Below are positions 9,172 to 17,466 of a stretch of 64,000 nucleotides of DNA, in pieces. Positions within the stretch are counted from its first letter, which is position 1. Each line of letters starts with the position of its first letter. The translations under genes and the position numbers were made by a program. This DNA comes from Robiginitalea myxolifaciens (lineage in GTDB: Bacteria; Bacteroidota; Bacteroidia; Flavobacteriales; Flavobacteriaceae): positions 1,205,240 through 1,269,239 of the forward strand of contig NZ_FOYQ01000001.1 in the NCBI RefSeq assembly GCF_900115205.1, read 5' to 3'. The notes beneath the pieces are model-generated. The model was not told the DNA's origin and ran no database searches. It saw only the letters and a program-made list of their open reading frames with translations.

Positions 9172-9872
9172 CAGCTTCGGGTTCTAACGGTTCGTTGTTC
9201 TATGCGTTTCTCGTAGAGTTCGCCCTGGAAAATGCGCTTGACGAAAATCCCCGGAATATGGATCTGATTCGGATCCAGGGCCCCGGCGGGTAAGAGTTCT
9301 TCTACCTCAGCCACGGTAACTTTTGCTGCACCTGCCATGACCGGATTAAAGTTCCGGGCGCTTCCTTTAAAAATCAGATTCCCCGCCTCGTCTCCCTTCC
9401 ATGCTTTGACAAAGGCAAAGTCGGCCTCATAAGCGGGTTCAAGGACGTACATCTTACCGTTATATTCGCGTGTTTCCTTACCCGCTGCGACCTCAGTTCC
9501 ATAGCCGGCCGGAGTATAAAATGCAGGGATGCCTGCCTGGGCTGCCCGGCATTTTTCGGCCAGTGTGCCTTGTGGGGTTAATTCCACCTCGAGTTCTCCA
9601 CTGAGCATTTGACGTTCGAATTCGTCGTTCTCCCCCACATAGGAGGAAATCATTTTGCGGATTTGTCGTTGCTGTAAAAGCAGTCCCAATCCAAAGTCGT
9701 CTACCCCGGCGTTATTGCTGATACAAGTCAAATCCTTTACCCCCAAACGAACTAATTCAGCAATAGCGTTCTCCGGGATTCCACTCAGGCCGAATCCTCC
9801 AAACATAAAGGTCATGCTGTCGCTTACCCCCTTCAGGGCTTCCCGGGCATTGGCAACTGTTTTTACTATCAT
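9171..9872 (-). CDS. scoA: 3-oxoacid CoA-transferase subunit A
   Basis: A 233-residue alpha subunit. [16 protein letters not shown] (about 23-38) is the family nucleotide/CoA loop, [17 protein letters not shown] follows, and the [15 protein letters not shown] and [19 protein letters not shown] segments match SCOT/AtoD. It works as a heterodimer or heterotetramer with ScoB. The gene begins 10 bases after the PBP1A stop, so it may be read through from the PBP gene. Confidence 0.95.
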   Translation of the reverse strand: MIVKTVANAREALKGVSDSMTFMFGGFGLSGIPENAIAELVRLGVKDLTCISNNAGVDDFGLGLLLQQRQIRKMISSYVGENDEFERQMLSGELEVELTPQGTLAEKCRAAQAGIPAFYTPAGYGTEVAAGKETREYNGKMYVLEPAYEADFAFVKAWKGDEAGNLIFKGSARNFNPVMAGAAKVTVAEVEELLPAGALDPNQIHIPGIFVKRIFQGELYEKRIEQRTVRTRS

Positions 9873-9881
9873 GTCGTAAGT

Positions 9882-12239
9882 CTAAAAATCGAGATCTTCC
9901 AGGTCGTCTTCAAGATCGTCAAAATCCTCTTCGGTTTCCGAAGTCTTGGAACAATCTATCCGGATGGATAAATCCTCCGGTTCTTCAAAGTCTTCCTGGG
10001 AAACATTGAGATCTTCATTGGCATAGTTCCCTTTCATATAGAGGGCCCAGATGGGGAGTGCCATGGAGGCTCCCTGCCCATAGGTGATGCTATTGAAGTG
10101 GGTGGAACGCTCTTCTCCTCCTACCCAAACCCCGGTAACCAGGTTGGGAACCATCCCGATAAACCAGCCATCGCTGTTGTTTTGGGTGGTTCCGGTTTTC
10201 CCGGCAATCGGGTTGGTAAATTCATACGGGTAACCCGTGATAATTTCCTTGTAAACGGTTACCTCGGCCTGGGATTTATGGCGCAAGCGCATTCCCGATC
10301 CACTTTCGGTAACTCCCTTCATCAGGTCTACCATAGCATAGGCCACATCCTTGCTCAGCACATCCTTGGTTTCGGGAGCGTATTCATAGAGCACCGTCCC
10401 GTTGCGATCCTCGATGCGAGTAACCATTACCGGTTTCACATAGACCCCCTGGTTGGCGAATGCGCCGTAAGCGCCTACCATTTCATAGACACTGAAATCC
10501 GGTGTCCCGAGTGCAATGGAGGGAACTTCAGGGATCTCATTGGTCAGCCCGAGGTTCTTCACAATGTTCACCACGGAGCTGGGGCCAACTTCATCGATCA
10601 GGCGGGCCGTTACCGTGTTTACCGAGTTGGCCAGGGCCGCCTTGAGGGTGTAGCTCTTTCCTGAATACTTTCCGTCCGAGTTCTTGGGCGTCCAGGGTTC
10701 CGGGTTTCCGTGCTTATTTGCCTCGATACTGTACTGGGTGTCTGGCAACGTATCACAGGGGGAACGCCGAAGCTGATCGATTGCTGCAGCATAGACAAAC
10801 GGCTTAAAGGTAGATCCTGCCTGCCGCTTTCCAAACTTGACGTTATCGTATTGGAAGTGGGTATAGTTTACTCCGCCCACCCAGGCTTTGACGTGCCCGG
10901 TTTGCGGCTCCATGGACATCATGGAGGCCCTGAGGAATGTTTTATAATAACGGATGGAATCCATTGGCGTCATTACCGTGTCCCGGTTGTAGCTCGGGCT
11001 GTTCCAGTCAAAAACGGTCATTTCGGTGGGCCGGTTAAAACTGGCGCGAATCTCCTCCTCGCTCTTACCTTCTGCGGTCATTTTGCGCCATCGCTCGGAA
11101 GTGCGGACGGCGCGCTCCATGATACGGTTGATCTCCTCGGAATTCAAATCGCGGAATGGAGTCGTGGGATTACGTTCCGGGGTATTCTGGTGGAAGAATT
11201 CGGCCTGAAGGTTTTTCATGTGCAGCTTTACCGCTTCTTCGGCATTAGCCTGCATGCGCGAATCAATGGTGGTGTATACTTTGAGGCCGTCCAGGTAAAT
11301 ATTCCACTTGTCCCGTTCCCCTTCCAGGGCAGGCTTCGGATTCTCTTCGATCCAGCCTTTGAGCCAACTTTGCAGGTACATCCGGAAATAGGCGGCCGGG
11401 CCCTCCCGGTGGTTCTCCGGGTTGAAATTGATATCCATTTTACTGGCAATCAAAGAATCCCGCGTGGCTTCGGTAATGTATTCGTATTTGGCCATCTGGG
11501 CCAGGACGGTATTGCGGCGGTTTTTGACCAATTCCTCCCGTCGGATCGGATTGTAATAGGAAGAATTCTTGAGCATCCCTACCAAAACGGCCGACTCTTC
11601 CGTCAGCAGATCCTTGGGTTCTTTCCCGAAGTAAATCCGGGCTGCAGATCGGATTCCATCGGCATTATTTCCAAAGTCGTAGATGTTCAGGTACATCGCG
11701 ATAATCTCCTCCTTGGTGTAATTGCGTTCCAGGCGGGTGGCAATGACCCATTCTTTAGCCTTCTGTAACACCGCTTCCATCAGGTTGCTGGAGCGTACCC
11801 CGACAAAGAGCTGGCGGGCAAGCTGCTGGGAGATGGTACTAGCACCCCCGCGACTCCCCAAAAAGGCAAATGCCCGAAGTGTTCCGCGGGCGTCGATCCC
11901 GGAATGGCTGTAATAGCGTGCATCTTCAGTGGCCACCAGGGCGTCGACCAGGTTATCTGGTAATTGGGAAAAGGGAACATCGGTTCGATTTTCATCCAGG
12001 TAGAATTTCCCCAGCGTCTTCCCGTCCGAAGAGAGGATCTCTGTGGCCAGATTGGTCTGTGGATTTTCCAGGCGCTCGAAGGTGGGCATATCCCCAAAGA
12101 CTCCCCAGGAGGCTAACAGGAACAAGAGTACAAAGCCCAGCACGGCGGTGGCAAAAAGGATCCAGAACCATTTAATGAAGGGCCAGAACGTTTTGAATTC
12201 TGCCGCTATACTTGCTTTTGCCTGCTTTTTCTTTGCCAT
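9882..12239 (-). CDS. mrcA: Class A penicillin-binding protein 1A
   Basis: A 785-residue bifunctional peptidoglycan synthase. A cytoplasmic basic N-terminus and one transmembrane helix (about 20-45) precede the GT51 glycosyltransferase domain, with ATEDARYYSHSGID (catalytic Glu about 107) and GASTISQQLARQLF. The transpeptidase domain has AGSTFKPFVYAAAI (active Ser about 480), the SVNT (SxN) motif and GKTGTTQNNSDGW (KTG). The C-terminus is a very acidic tail of D/E residues. Polymerises and crosslinks glycan strands in the periplasm. Downstream of gldH with a 6-base gap. Confidence 0.96.
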   Translation of the reverse strand: MAKKKQAKASIAAEFKTFWPFIKWFWILFATAVLGFVLLFLLASWGVFGDMPTFERLENPQTNLATEILSSDGKTLGKFYLDENRTDVPFSQLPDNLVDALVATEDARYYSHSGIDARGTLRAFAFLGSRGGASTISQQLARQLFVGVRSSNLMEAVLQKAKEWVIATRLERNYTKEEIIAMYLNIYDFGNNADGIRSAARIYFGKEPKDLLTEESAVLVGMLKNSSYYNPIRREELVKNRRNTVLAQMAKYEYITEATRDSLIASKMDINFNPENHREGPAAYFRMYLQSWLKGWIEENPKPALEGERDKWNIYLDGLKVYTTIDSRMQANAEEAVKLHMKNLQAEFFHQNTPERNPTTPFRDLNSEEINRIMERAVRTSERWRKMTAEGKSEEEIRASFNRPTEMTVFDWNSPSYNRDTVMTPMDSIRYYKTFLRASMMSMEPQTGHVKAWVGGVNYTHFQYDNVKFGKRQAGSTFKPFVYAAAIDQLRRSPCDTLPDTQYSIEANKHGNPEPWTPKNSDGKYSGKSYTLKAALANSVNTVTARLIDEVGPSSVVNIVKNLGLTNEIPEVPSIALGTPDFSVYEMVGAYGAFANQGVYVKPVMVTRIEDRNGTVLYEYAPETKDVLSKDVAYAMVDLMKGVTESGSGMRLRHKSQAEVTVYKEIITGYPYEFTNPIAGKTGTTQNNSDGWFIGMVPNLVTGVWVGGEERSTHFNSITYGQGASMALPIWALYMKGNYANEDLNVSQEDFEEPEDLSIRIDCSKTSETEEDFDDLEDDLEDLDF

Positions 12240-12245
12240 GATTGC

Positions 12246-12731
12246 CTAGTTCTCGTTGGATTCGATTTGCAAGCCTACATCCAGGACCCCGGGCAGGCTT
12301 TCCATCCCGGCAACACTGCCATTACGCCGCATCGCATGGGATATACTTATAGTATATACGCCTTTAACGGGAAAAACGACGTTTCTCTTGTATCCCAATT
12401 TATTTTCATAGACACTTCCGTACCCGGAACCCAGGAATTTTCCATTGGCATCGGCCATTTCATACTCGAGGGTATCGCGTTGGGATTCCCCGTCGGGGCC
12501 AGTCATTTCGGCGATCAGGAAGAGGTTTCGAAACGGATAGCTATCGTCGTTGCGGAGCATGATATACATCGTCTGAGCACGGGTAGTATCCGGATCCTCG
12601 ACCTGAAATTCCATGACCTCATCGCGGTCCCAGGAGCCATCGCCGGTAGCAGAATACTGCGCGTACTCCAGGTTGTCCTGGCAGGAAACCAGAGCGAGTA
12701 CCATAAAACATCCAAGGATCCACTTATGCAT
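12246..12731 (-). CDS. gldH: Gliding motility lipoprotein GldH
   Basis: A 161-residue lipoprotein. The signal peptide MHKWILGCFMVLALVSC ends in the lipobox LVSC. The mature part (QDNLEYAQYSATGDGSWDRDEVMEFQVED...) matches GldH, which is needed for gliding and type IX secretion in Flavobacterium johnsoniae. The start at 12731 is chosen because the signal peptide begins there; a longer frame (from 12791) adds a basic, non-signal extension. It overlaps the 3' end of the PSP1 gene by 8 bases. Confidence 0.9.
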   Translation of the reverse strand: MHKWILGCFMVLALVSCQDNLEYAQYSATGDGSWDRDEVMEFQVEDPDTTRAQTMYIMLRNDDSYPFRNLFLIAEMTGPDGESQRDTLEYEMADANGKFLGSGYGSVYENKLGYKRNVVFPVKGVYTISISHAMRRNGSVAGMESLPGVLDVGLQIESNEN

Positions 12732-13881
12732 TTTTTGATCTCTTTTTTTGTGAATTGTTGCGTCTGCGTTTCTTTTTGCGGCGATTGCCACGCGGCCGGT
12801 CGAAGCGGGTTAGGCTGTCCTGCCCTACCGCGTTCTCAAAAACCAGATCGTCTTCCCGGATATTCTCCCGGGCGTATTCCTCCAGGCTTTGCACCTTGGT
12901 CTTTTTCTCATTGAGCTGGAGAATCTCCTGAACCTGTGCCTTGGTCAAGGCATGCCAGGCGGTAGGATCTTCGCGATAAGAGAACCAAAGGACCCCCTTA
13001 AAAATATCCGTCTTCTGACAGAAGGCCAGCCCTTTTTCGGTCAATAGTTTACTGTCCGTAGGTGGAAAGTCCTTTAAGGCGTCGAGATAGGTGTCGAGCT
13101 CATAGTTCAGGCAGCATTTCAGTTTCCCGCACTGCCCGGCCAGCTTCTGCGGATTCAGGGCCAATTGCTGGTAGCGCGCAGCTGCTGTACTCACCGAACG
13201 GAAATCGGTAAGCCAGGTAGAACAGCACAACTCCCGCCCGCAGGAACCGATTCCTCCCAGGCGCTGGGCTTCCTGCCGATATCCGATTTGCCTCATTTCG
13301 ATCCGGATTCCAAAGGCCTTGGCCATGTCCTTGATAAGCTGCCGGAAATCGACCCGGTCCTCGGCGGTATAATAGAAGGTAGCTTTAGAGCCATCGCCCT
13401 GAAACTCCACATCGGAAATCTTCATTTCCAATCCCAGGATAATGGCCATCTCCCGGGCGCGTTTTTTAATCTCTTCCTCCTGATTCCGGCATTTCTGCCA
13501 TTTATCGATGTCGCGCTGTGTTGCTTTTCGGTAAATCTTGGGCAATTCGGCGTCGGCGTTGAGCTTCTGCTTTTTCATTTGAATCCGGACCAGTTCCCCC
13601 GTCAGGGTTACCATCCCGATATCGTGTCCGGATTTGGCCTGGGTAGCCACCACGTCGCCTATGGATAGGGTAAGCCCTTCCTTATTCCGGAATATTTCCT
13701 TTCTGCTGTTTTTGAAACGCACTTCCACTGCGTCGAACACCTGCTGTCCGGCAGGCAATGACATATTGGAAAGCCAGTCAAAGACGGTAAGTTTGTTACA
13801 GCCATCCGACCCGCAGGTACCATTGTTCCTGCATCCGCGCGGCTGTCCTCCCGAAGCGGTTGAACAACTGCTACACCCCAT
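12724..13881 (-). CDS. PSP1/RicT-like protein (YaaT homologue)
   Basis: A 385-residue protein with the PSP1 C-terminal domain (about 110-200) and the cysteine-rich motifs of the RicT/YaaT family: CSSCSTASGG at the N-terminus, GRELCCSTW (about 220) and CGKLKCCLNYELDTY (about 250). In B. subtilis the Ric complex binds [4Fe-4S] clusters and modulates RNase Y. The role in Bacteroidota is unknown. A lysine/arginine-rich tail (about 360-385) suggests nucleic-acid contact. It stands immediately before gldH, an arrangement I recall as common in flavobacteria. Confidence 0.85.
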   Translation of the reverse strand: MGCSSCSTASGGQPRGCRNNGTCGSDGCNKLTVFDWLSNMSLPAGQQVFDAVEVRFKNSRKEIFRNKEGLTLSIGDVVATQAKSGHDIGMVTLTGELVRIQMKKQKLNADAELPKIYRKATQRDIDKWQKCRNQEEEIKKRAREMAIILGLEMKISDVEFQGDGSKATFYYTAEDRVDFRQLIKDMAKAFGIRIEMRQIGYRQEAQRLGGIGSCGRELCCSTWLTDFRSVSTAAARYQQLALNPQKLAGQCGKLKCCLNYELDTYLDALKDFPPTDSKLLTEKGLAFCQKTDIFKGVLWFSYREDPTAWHALTKAQVQEILQLNEKKTKVQSLEEYARENIREDDLVFENAVGQDSLTRFDRPRGNRRKKKRRRNNSQKKRSKNA

Positions 13882-13998
13882 TCTGTATATATTGATTCCG
13901 CCTTCGGTTTAGTCCCGGTACAGGTGGAATTGGGTTCATAATTAAACTACCCGTAAATATAGGATAATTTTGACACCCGAATGAAGAATAACCGGGAG

Positions 13999-15030
13999 CT
14001 ATTGCTTGTATTTCAGGACCTCGGAGCGTCCCTTCTTGAAAATTTGATTGCTCTTGACTTTTCCCTTCCGCAATTTTTTCTGTTCGGCTTCCGGGAGGGC
14101 GATTACCTCCATACAGTCTTCCGAGCAACAGCCATTCATCTTTTCTGCACAGGATTCGCACTGAATAAACAGCAGGTGGCAGGCTTCGTTCTCACAGTTG
14201 GTATGGGTATCGCAAGGTGCCCCGCATTGGTGGCAGGAAGCGATGACTTCCTCTGAAATTCGCTCGCCCCGTCGCTGGTCAAAGACGAAGTTCTTCCCCT
14301 TGAATTTATTTTCCAGCTCCTGCTCCCGCACCTGCCGGGTATATTCGATGATGCCGCCTTCGAGTTGGTAAACCTGCTTGAAACCCTTGTGCTTATAATA
14401 GGCACTTGCCTTCTCGCAGCGAATACCGCCGGTGCAGTACATGACGAGCTTTTTGTCTTCCTTGTGATCCCGTAACTGCTCTTCAATGAGGTCCAGGGAA
14501 TCCCGGAAGGTATCCACGTCCGGGGTTACCGCCCCCTGAAAGTGGCCGATCTCACTTTCGTAGTGATTCCGCATATCCACCACTACGGCATCCGGATCTT
14601 CGATCAGGGCATTGAATTGTGCTGCCCCGACATGAATGCCTTTGTTGGTTACATCAAAAACACCGTCGTCCAGACCGTCTGCCACGATCTTCTTGCGGAC
14701 TTTAACCTTGAGTTTCAGGAAAGACTTGTTGTCCTGTTCTATGGCGATATTGAGGCGTACGTCCTTGAGGAAGGTAATGCTGTCTAAATGTTTCTTAAAC
14801 GCTTGAAAACGGGAGGCCGGGACGGAAAGTTGCGCATTGATGCCTTCGTGTGCCACGTAAATGCGACCCAGCACTTCCAATTCGTTCCAAGTGATAAAGA
14901 GATGATCCCGGAGGAGTCCCGGGTTTCCGATGTGCGCGTACTGGTAAAAAGAGATCGTCAGGCGGTCTTCCCCGGCCTGGTCGATAAGTTCCTCTCTTTC
15001 CTTCGCGCTTAGCGTATTGTACAGTTGCAT
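13999..15030 (-). CDS. trhO: tRNA uridine(34) hydroxylase TrhO (rhodanese domain)
   Basis: A 343-residue protein of the YceA/TrhO family, which makes 5-hydroxyuridine at tRNA position 34 using oxygen. An N-terminal acylphosphatase-like region (about 20-110) precedes the rhodanese domain, with VVDMRNHYESEIGHFQGA and the active loop VMYCTGGIRCEKASAYY (Cys about 199). The C-terminal part has a Cys-rich putative metal-binding region (CHQCGAPCDTHTNC, CEKMNGCC-like segments) and a lysine-rich tail. Monocistronic, with its own -33/-7 promoter. Confidence 0.93.
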   Translation of the reverse strand: MQLYNTLSAKEREELIDQAGEDRLTISFYQYAHIGNPGLLRDHLFITWNELEVLGRIYVAHEGINAQLSVPASRFQAFKKHLDSITFLKDVRLNIAIEQDNKSFLKLKVKVRKKIVADGLDDGVFDVTNKGIHVGAAQFNALIEDPDAVVVDMRNHYESEIGHFQGAVTPDVDTFRDSLDLIEEQLRDHKEDKKLVMYCTGGIRCEKASAYYKHKGFKQVYQLEGGIIEYTRQVREQELENKFKGKNFVFDQRRGERISEEVIASCHQCGAPCDTHTNCENEACHLLFIQCESCAEKMNGCCSEDCMEVIALPEAEQKKLRKGKVKSNQIFKKGRSEVLKYKQ

Positions 15031-15064
15031 GCTATACGTGGCTTTGAGCGTTAGAAAATCCCGG

Positions 15065-15095
15065 CAAAGTTAGCAAAACAAGGGAACTGCACAAA
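15065..15095 (-). promoter_or_regulatory. Promoter of trhO
   Basis: On the minus strand TTTG (15095-15092), 19 bases, then TAACTTTG (15072-15065), an exact TAnnTTTG -7 element 34 bases before the trhO start codon. The -33 box coincides with the T run of the upstream terminator. Confidence 0.6.
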
Positions 15096-15119
15096 AAAAG
15101 CCCCGCCGAGGCAGGGCTT
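15093..15119 (-). terminator. Rho-independent terminator of a small transcript upstream of trhO
   Basis: On the minus strand AAGCCCTGCC-TC-GGCGGGGCTT (one wobble pair) followed by seven T. It terminates a transcript that begins between 15190 and 15350, before trhO. Confidence 0.85.
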
Positions 15120-15132
15120 AAGAGGACCGCAA

Positions 15133-15189
15133 TTAAATCTTCTTCTTCTTCATAGCAAGCTTTCTGATTTTACTTTGCGGTGTAATCAT
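15133..15189 (-). CDS. Candidate 18-residue basic micropeptide
   Basis: ATG 15189 to TAA 15133: MITPQSKIRKLAMKKKKI. It is highly basic, ends 14 bases before the terminator stem, and overlaps the end of another short ORF (15170-15217) in a different frame. Either a real micropeptide, a leader peptide or an accident within a small RNA. No family recognised. Confidence 0.3.
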   Translation of the reverse strand: MITPQSKIRKLAMKKKKI

Positions 15190-15217
15190 CTAGCTTTGAA
15201 TTCTCGCTGGATTTCAT
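15170..15217 (-). CDS. Candidate 15-residue micro-ORF
   Basis: ATG 15217 to TAA 15170: MKSSENSKLDDYTAK. It overlaps the start of the 18-residue ORF (ATG at 15189), an arrangement that could couple their translation. Its reality is uncertain. The 15031-15359 gap otherwise holds the trhO promoter, the terminator and the recA promoter region. Confidence 0.2.
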   Translation of the reverse strand: MKSSENSKLDDYTAK

Positions 15218-15297
15218 CTCAAAGATGCAGGCAATTGCAAATGGTTGCTTCGAGCTTCTAAATTGTTAATTAAACCTTCAAAAGCTTGGGTCTGTGA

Positions 15298-15329
15298 TTG
15301 TGATTCCAGTAAAAGAAATGGTAATTTAG
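15298..15329 (+). promoter_or_regulatory. Possible recA promoter
   Basis: TTG (15298-15300), 21 bases, TAATTTAG (15322-15329), a near match to TAnnTTTG, 30 bases before the recA start. I saw no SOS-box palindrome that I can assign with confidence. Confidence 0.35.
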
Positions 15330-15359
15330 CCTTCCTTTAAAATTTAAGCCCGAGTACCT

Positions 15360-16367
15360 ATGAGCAGTGAAAAAGACGCCAAGTTAAAAGCCCTGAAATT
15401 AACCCTGGATAAGCTGGACAAAACCTACGGTAAGGGAGCCGTAATGAAGATGGGCGATGATGTTGTCCAGGATGTGGAAGTAATTCCTTCCGGATCTCTT
15501 GGCTTAGACATTGCCCTGGGTGTTGGCGGTTATCCCAGAGGTCGGGTCATTGAAATTTACGGCCCGGAATCCTCAGGGAAAACTACCCTGACCCTTCATG
15601 CTATTGCGGAGGCACAGAAGGCAGGAGGAATTGCTGCCTTTATCGATGCAGAACACGCCTTTGACCGTTTCTATGCGAAAAAACTCGGGGTGGATATTGA
15701 TAACCTCATCATCTCCCAACCCGATCACGGGGAACAAGCTCTCGAAATTGCCGATAACCTCATTCGCTCCGGAGCCATCGATATCGTAATTATCGACTCC
15801 GTTGCCGCCCTGACACCCAAAAGCGAAATTGAGGGAGAAATGGGAGATTCCAAAGTTGGGTTACATGCCCGGCTAATGTCCCAGGCCTTGCGAAAGCTTA
15901 CCGGTTCGATCAGCAAGACGCATTGTACCGTGATTTTCATTAACCAGCTCCGGGAAAAAATTGGGGTGATGTTTGGGAATCCGGAAACCACCACAGGGGG
16001 AAATGCCCTGAAATTCTATTCCTCCGTACGCCTGGATATCCGGCGTTCCACCCAGATTAAAGATTCCGATGGCGCTGTTTTGGGGAACAAAACCCGGGTT
16101 AAGGTCGTTAAGAACAAAGTAGCCCCACCTTTCCGAACCACAGAATTCGACATAATGTACGGCGAAGGGATTTCCGTATCGGGCGAAGTGCTGGATCTTG
16201 GGGTGAATTACGAGATAATCAAAAAGAGCGGTTCCTGGTTCAGTTATGGAGACACCAAACTGGGACAGGGCCGGGATGCGGTAAAAGCCCTGTTGGCGGA
16301 CAATCCAGAGCTGATGGAGGAATTACAGGACAAAATCAAAGAAGCCATCGCTGCAGTAAAGGAATAA
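15360..16367 (+). CDS. recA: Recombinase RecA
   Basis: A 335-residue RecA, normal length. Walker A is GPESSGKTT (68-76), Walker B lies in [12 protein letters not shown] (about 140-150), and [28 protein letters not shown] covers loop L2 and the following conserved strand. It forms ATP-dependent filaments on single-stranded DNA for homologous recombination and the SOS response. It stands alone on the plus strand and is followed by an imperfect hairpin (16390-16412) without a T run. Confidence 0.98.
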   Translation: MSSEKDAKLKALKLTLDKLDKTYGKGAVMKMGDDVVQDVEVIPSGSLGLDIALGVGGYPRGRVIEIYGPESSGKTTLTLHAIAEAQKAGGIAAFIDAEHAFDRFYAKKLGVDIDNLIISQPDHGEQALEIADNLIRSGAIDIVIIDSVAALTPKSEIEGEMGDSKVGLHARLMSQALRKLTGSISKTHCTVIFINQLREKIGVMFGNPETTTGGNALKFYSSVRLDIRRSTQIKDSDGAVLGNKTRVKVVKNKVAPPFRTTEFDIMYGEGISVSGEVLDLGVNYEIIKKSGSWFSYGDTKLGQGRDAVKALLADNPELMEELQDKIKEAIAAVKE

Positions 16368-16389
16368 CACTGCAAATTCCGCCTTTCTT

Positions 16390-16412
16390 CAAGCAACCCT
16401 GAGGGTTCTTGC
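16390..16412 (+). other. Hairpin downstream of recA
   Basis: CAAG-C-AACCC (16390-16399) pairs with GGGTT-C-TTG (16403-16411) with a short loop. No T run follows, so it could be a weak terminator or a 3' mRNA stabiliser. Confidence 0.35.
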
Positions 16413-16440
16413 GCATCTAAGTTATTGGAACGATTTAACC

Positions 16441-16881
16441 ATGATGTATACCAAGCGCTTTCTAAAAGGGTTTTTACTAGCTGCAGTAGTGCTGCTGTAT
16501 TCCGGCTGTTCCCTTGAGGATGATGAACTGTCTTATCGGTTTGTTACCCTTGGAATCGTCGAGGCGAGGTTACCTGAATTCTTTGAACTTAACCATACAT
16601 ACGAAATCAGTGTTACCTACCTGCAAACCAACGGATGCATTTCATTCGAAGGATTCAATGTGGATACTGAAGCCACTACCACGAGACGCGTCGTTGCCGT
16701 AGGTACTGAGGCCTTAAACCAGGCATGTACCCAGGCGATAGTGCCCATGGAGGCAAGTTTTCAGTTTGTTTGCGTTTACTCCGACACCTACGTTTTTAGA
16801 TTTTACGCCGGAGAAAACGAAGCAGGTGAGGCCGAATTTCTGGAATACGAAGTGCCGGTTAACCAATCGCCAACGAACTAA
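16441..16881 (+). CDS. Uncharacterised lipoprotein
   Basis: A 146-residue protein with a lipoprotein signal peptide (hydrophobic FLLAAVVLLYSGC, lipobox YSGC). The mature part is acidic, with an all-beta feel (YEISVTYLQTNGCISFEGFNV, FQFVCVYSDTYVFRFYAG) and four further cysteines, possibly two disulfides. No family recognised. It lies 42 bases before the ECF sigma factor on the same strand and could be part of that unit. Confidence 0.75.
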   Translation: MMYTKRFLKGFLLAAVVLLYSGCSLEDDELSYRFVTLGIVEARLPEFFELNHTYEISVTYLQTNGCISFEGFNVDTEATTTRRVVAVGTEALNQACTQAIVPMEASFQFVCVYSDTYVFRFYAGENEAGEAEFLEYEVPVNQSPTN

Positions 16882-16923
16882 AGGCCCTGGGAACACCTGC
16901 TGCTCCATAAACCGACCACGTAC

Positions 16924-17457
16924 TTGACTCAGGAAGAACTCATACGAAAGTGCATAAAGGGCAATCGCAGTGCCCAGCAGGAGCTGTACTCCCGTTACAG
17001 CGGGGTATTGTTCGGGATCTGTATGAAGTATTCCCGAAATCGCACGGAAGCCGAAGACAACCTGCACGACAGCTTTCTGATCATTTTTGACAAAATCCAT
17101 CAATATCGTTCCCGCGGATCCTTTGAAGGATGGCTCAAACGCATTACCGTAAATACGGTATTACAGAAGTATCGCAAATCGGAACCGCTGACTTTGATAG
17201 AGGAAAGGTTGGAGGATGAAACCGGGGAAGAGGAAGATTTAAAGACAGATATCCCCCTGGCTACTTTACTGAAGTATATCCAGGAACTCCCCAATCGTTA
17301 CCGCCTGACCTTTAATATGTATGTGCTGGATGGGTTTACCCACCGGGAAATCAGTGAGAAACTCGGCACGTCCGAAGGAACCTCAAAATCGAATTTAGCC
17401 CGTGCCCGCAACATACTTAAAGAACGCATACTCAACGCCAAAATAAACATTGCTTAA
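16924..17457 (+). CDS. ECF RNA polymerase sigma factor
   Basis: A 177-residue group IV sigma factor. Region 2 (LYSRYSGVLFGICMKYSRNRTEAEDNLHDSFLIIF, about 20-55) and region 4 (LPNRYRLTFNMYVLDGFTHREISEKLGTSEGTSKSNLARARNILKE, about 120-165) are clear. The start is TTG at 16924; no ATG precedes the conserved N-terminus. The downstream gene starts 9 bases after the stop and probably encodes a membrane partner that controls it. Confidence 0.92.
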   Translation: MTQEELIRKCIKGNRSAQQELYSRYSGVLFGICMKYSRNRTEAEDNLHDSFLIIFDKIHQYRSRGSFEGWLKRITVNTVLQKYRKSEPLTLIEERLEDETGEEEDLKTDIPLATLLKYIQELPNRYRLTFNMYVLDGFTHREISEKLGTSEGTSKSNLARARNILKERILNAKINIA

Positions 17458-17466
17458 TTCCGACAC

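Noticed and set aside
10710-11768. 352-codon plus-strand frame opposite the PBP1A gene
   Set aside because: Shadow of the PBP coding strand; no start context, domains or neighbours on that strand.
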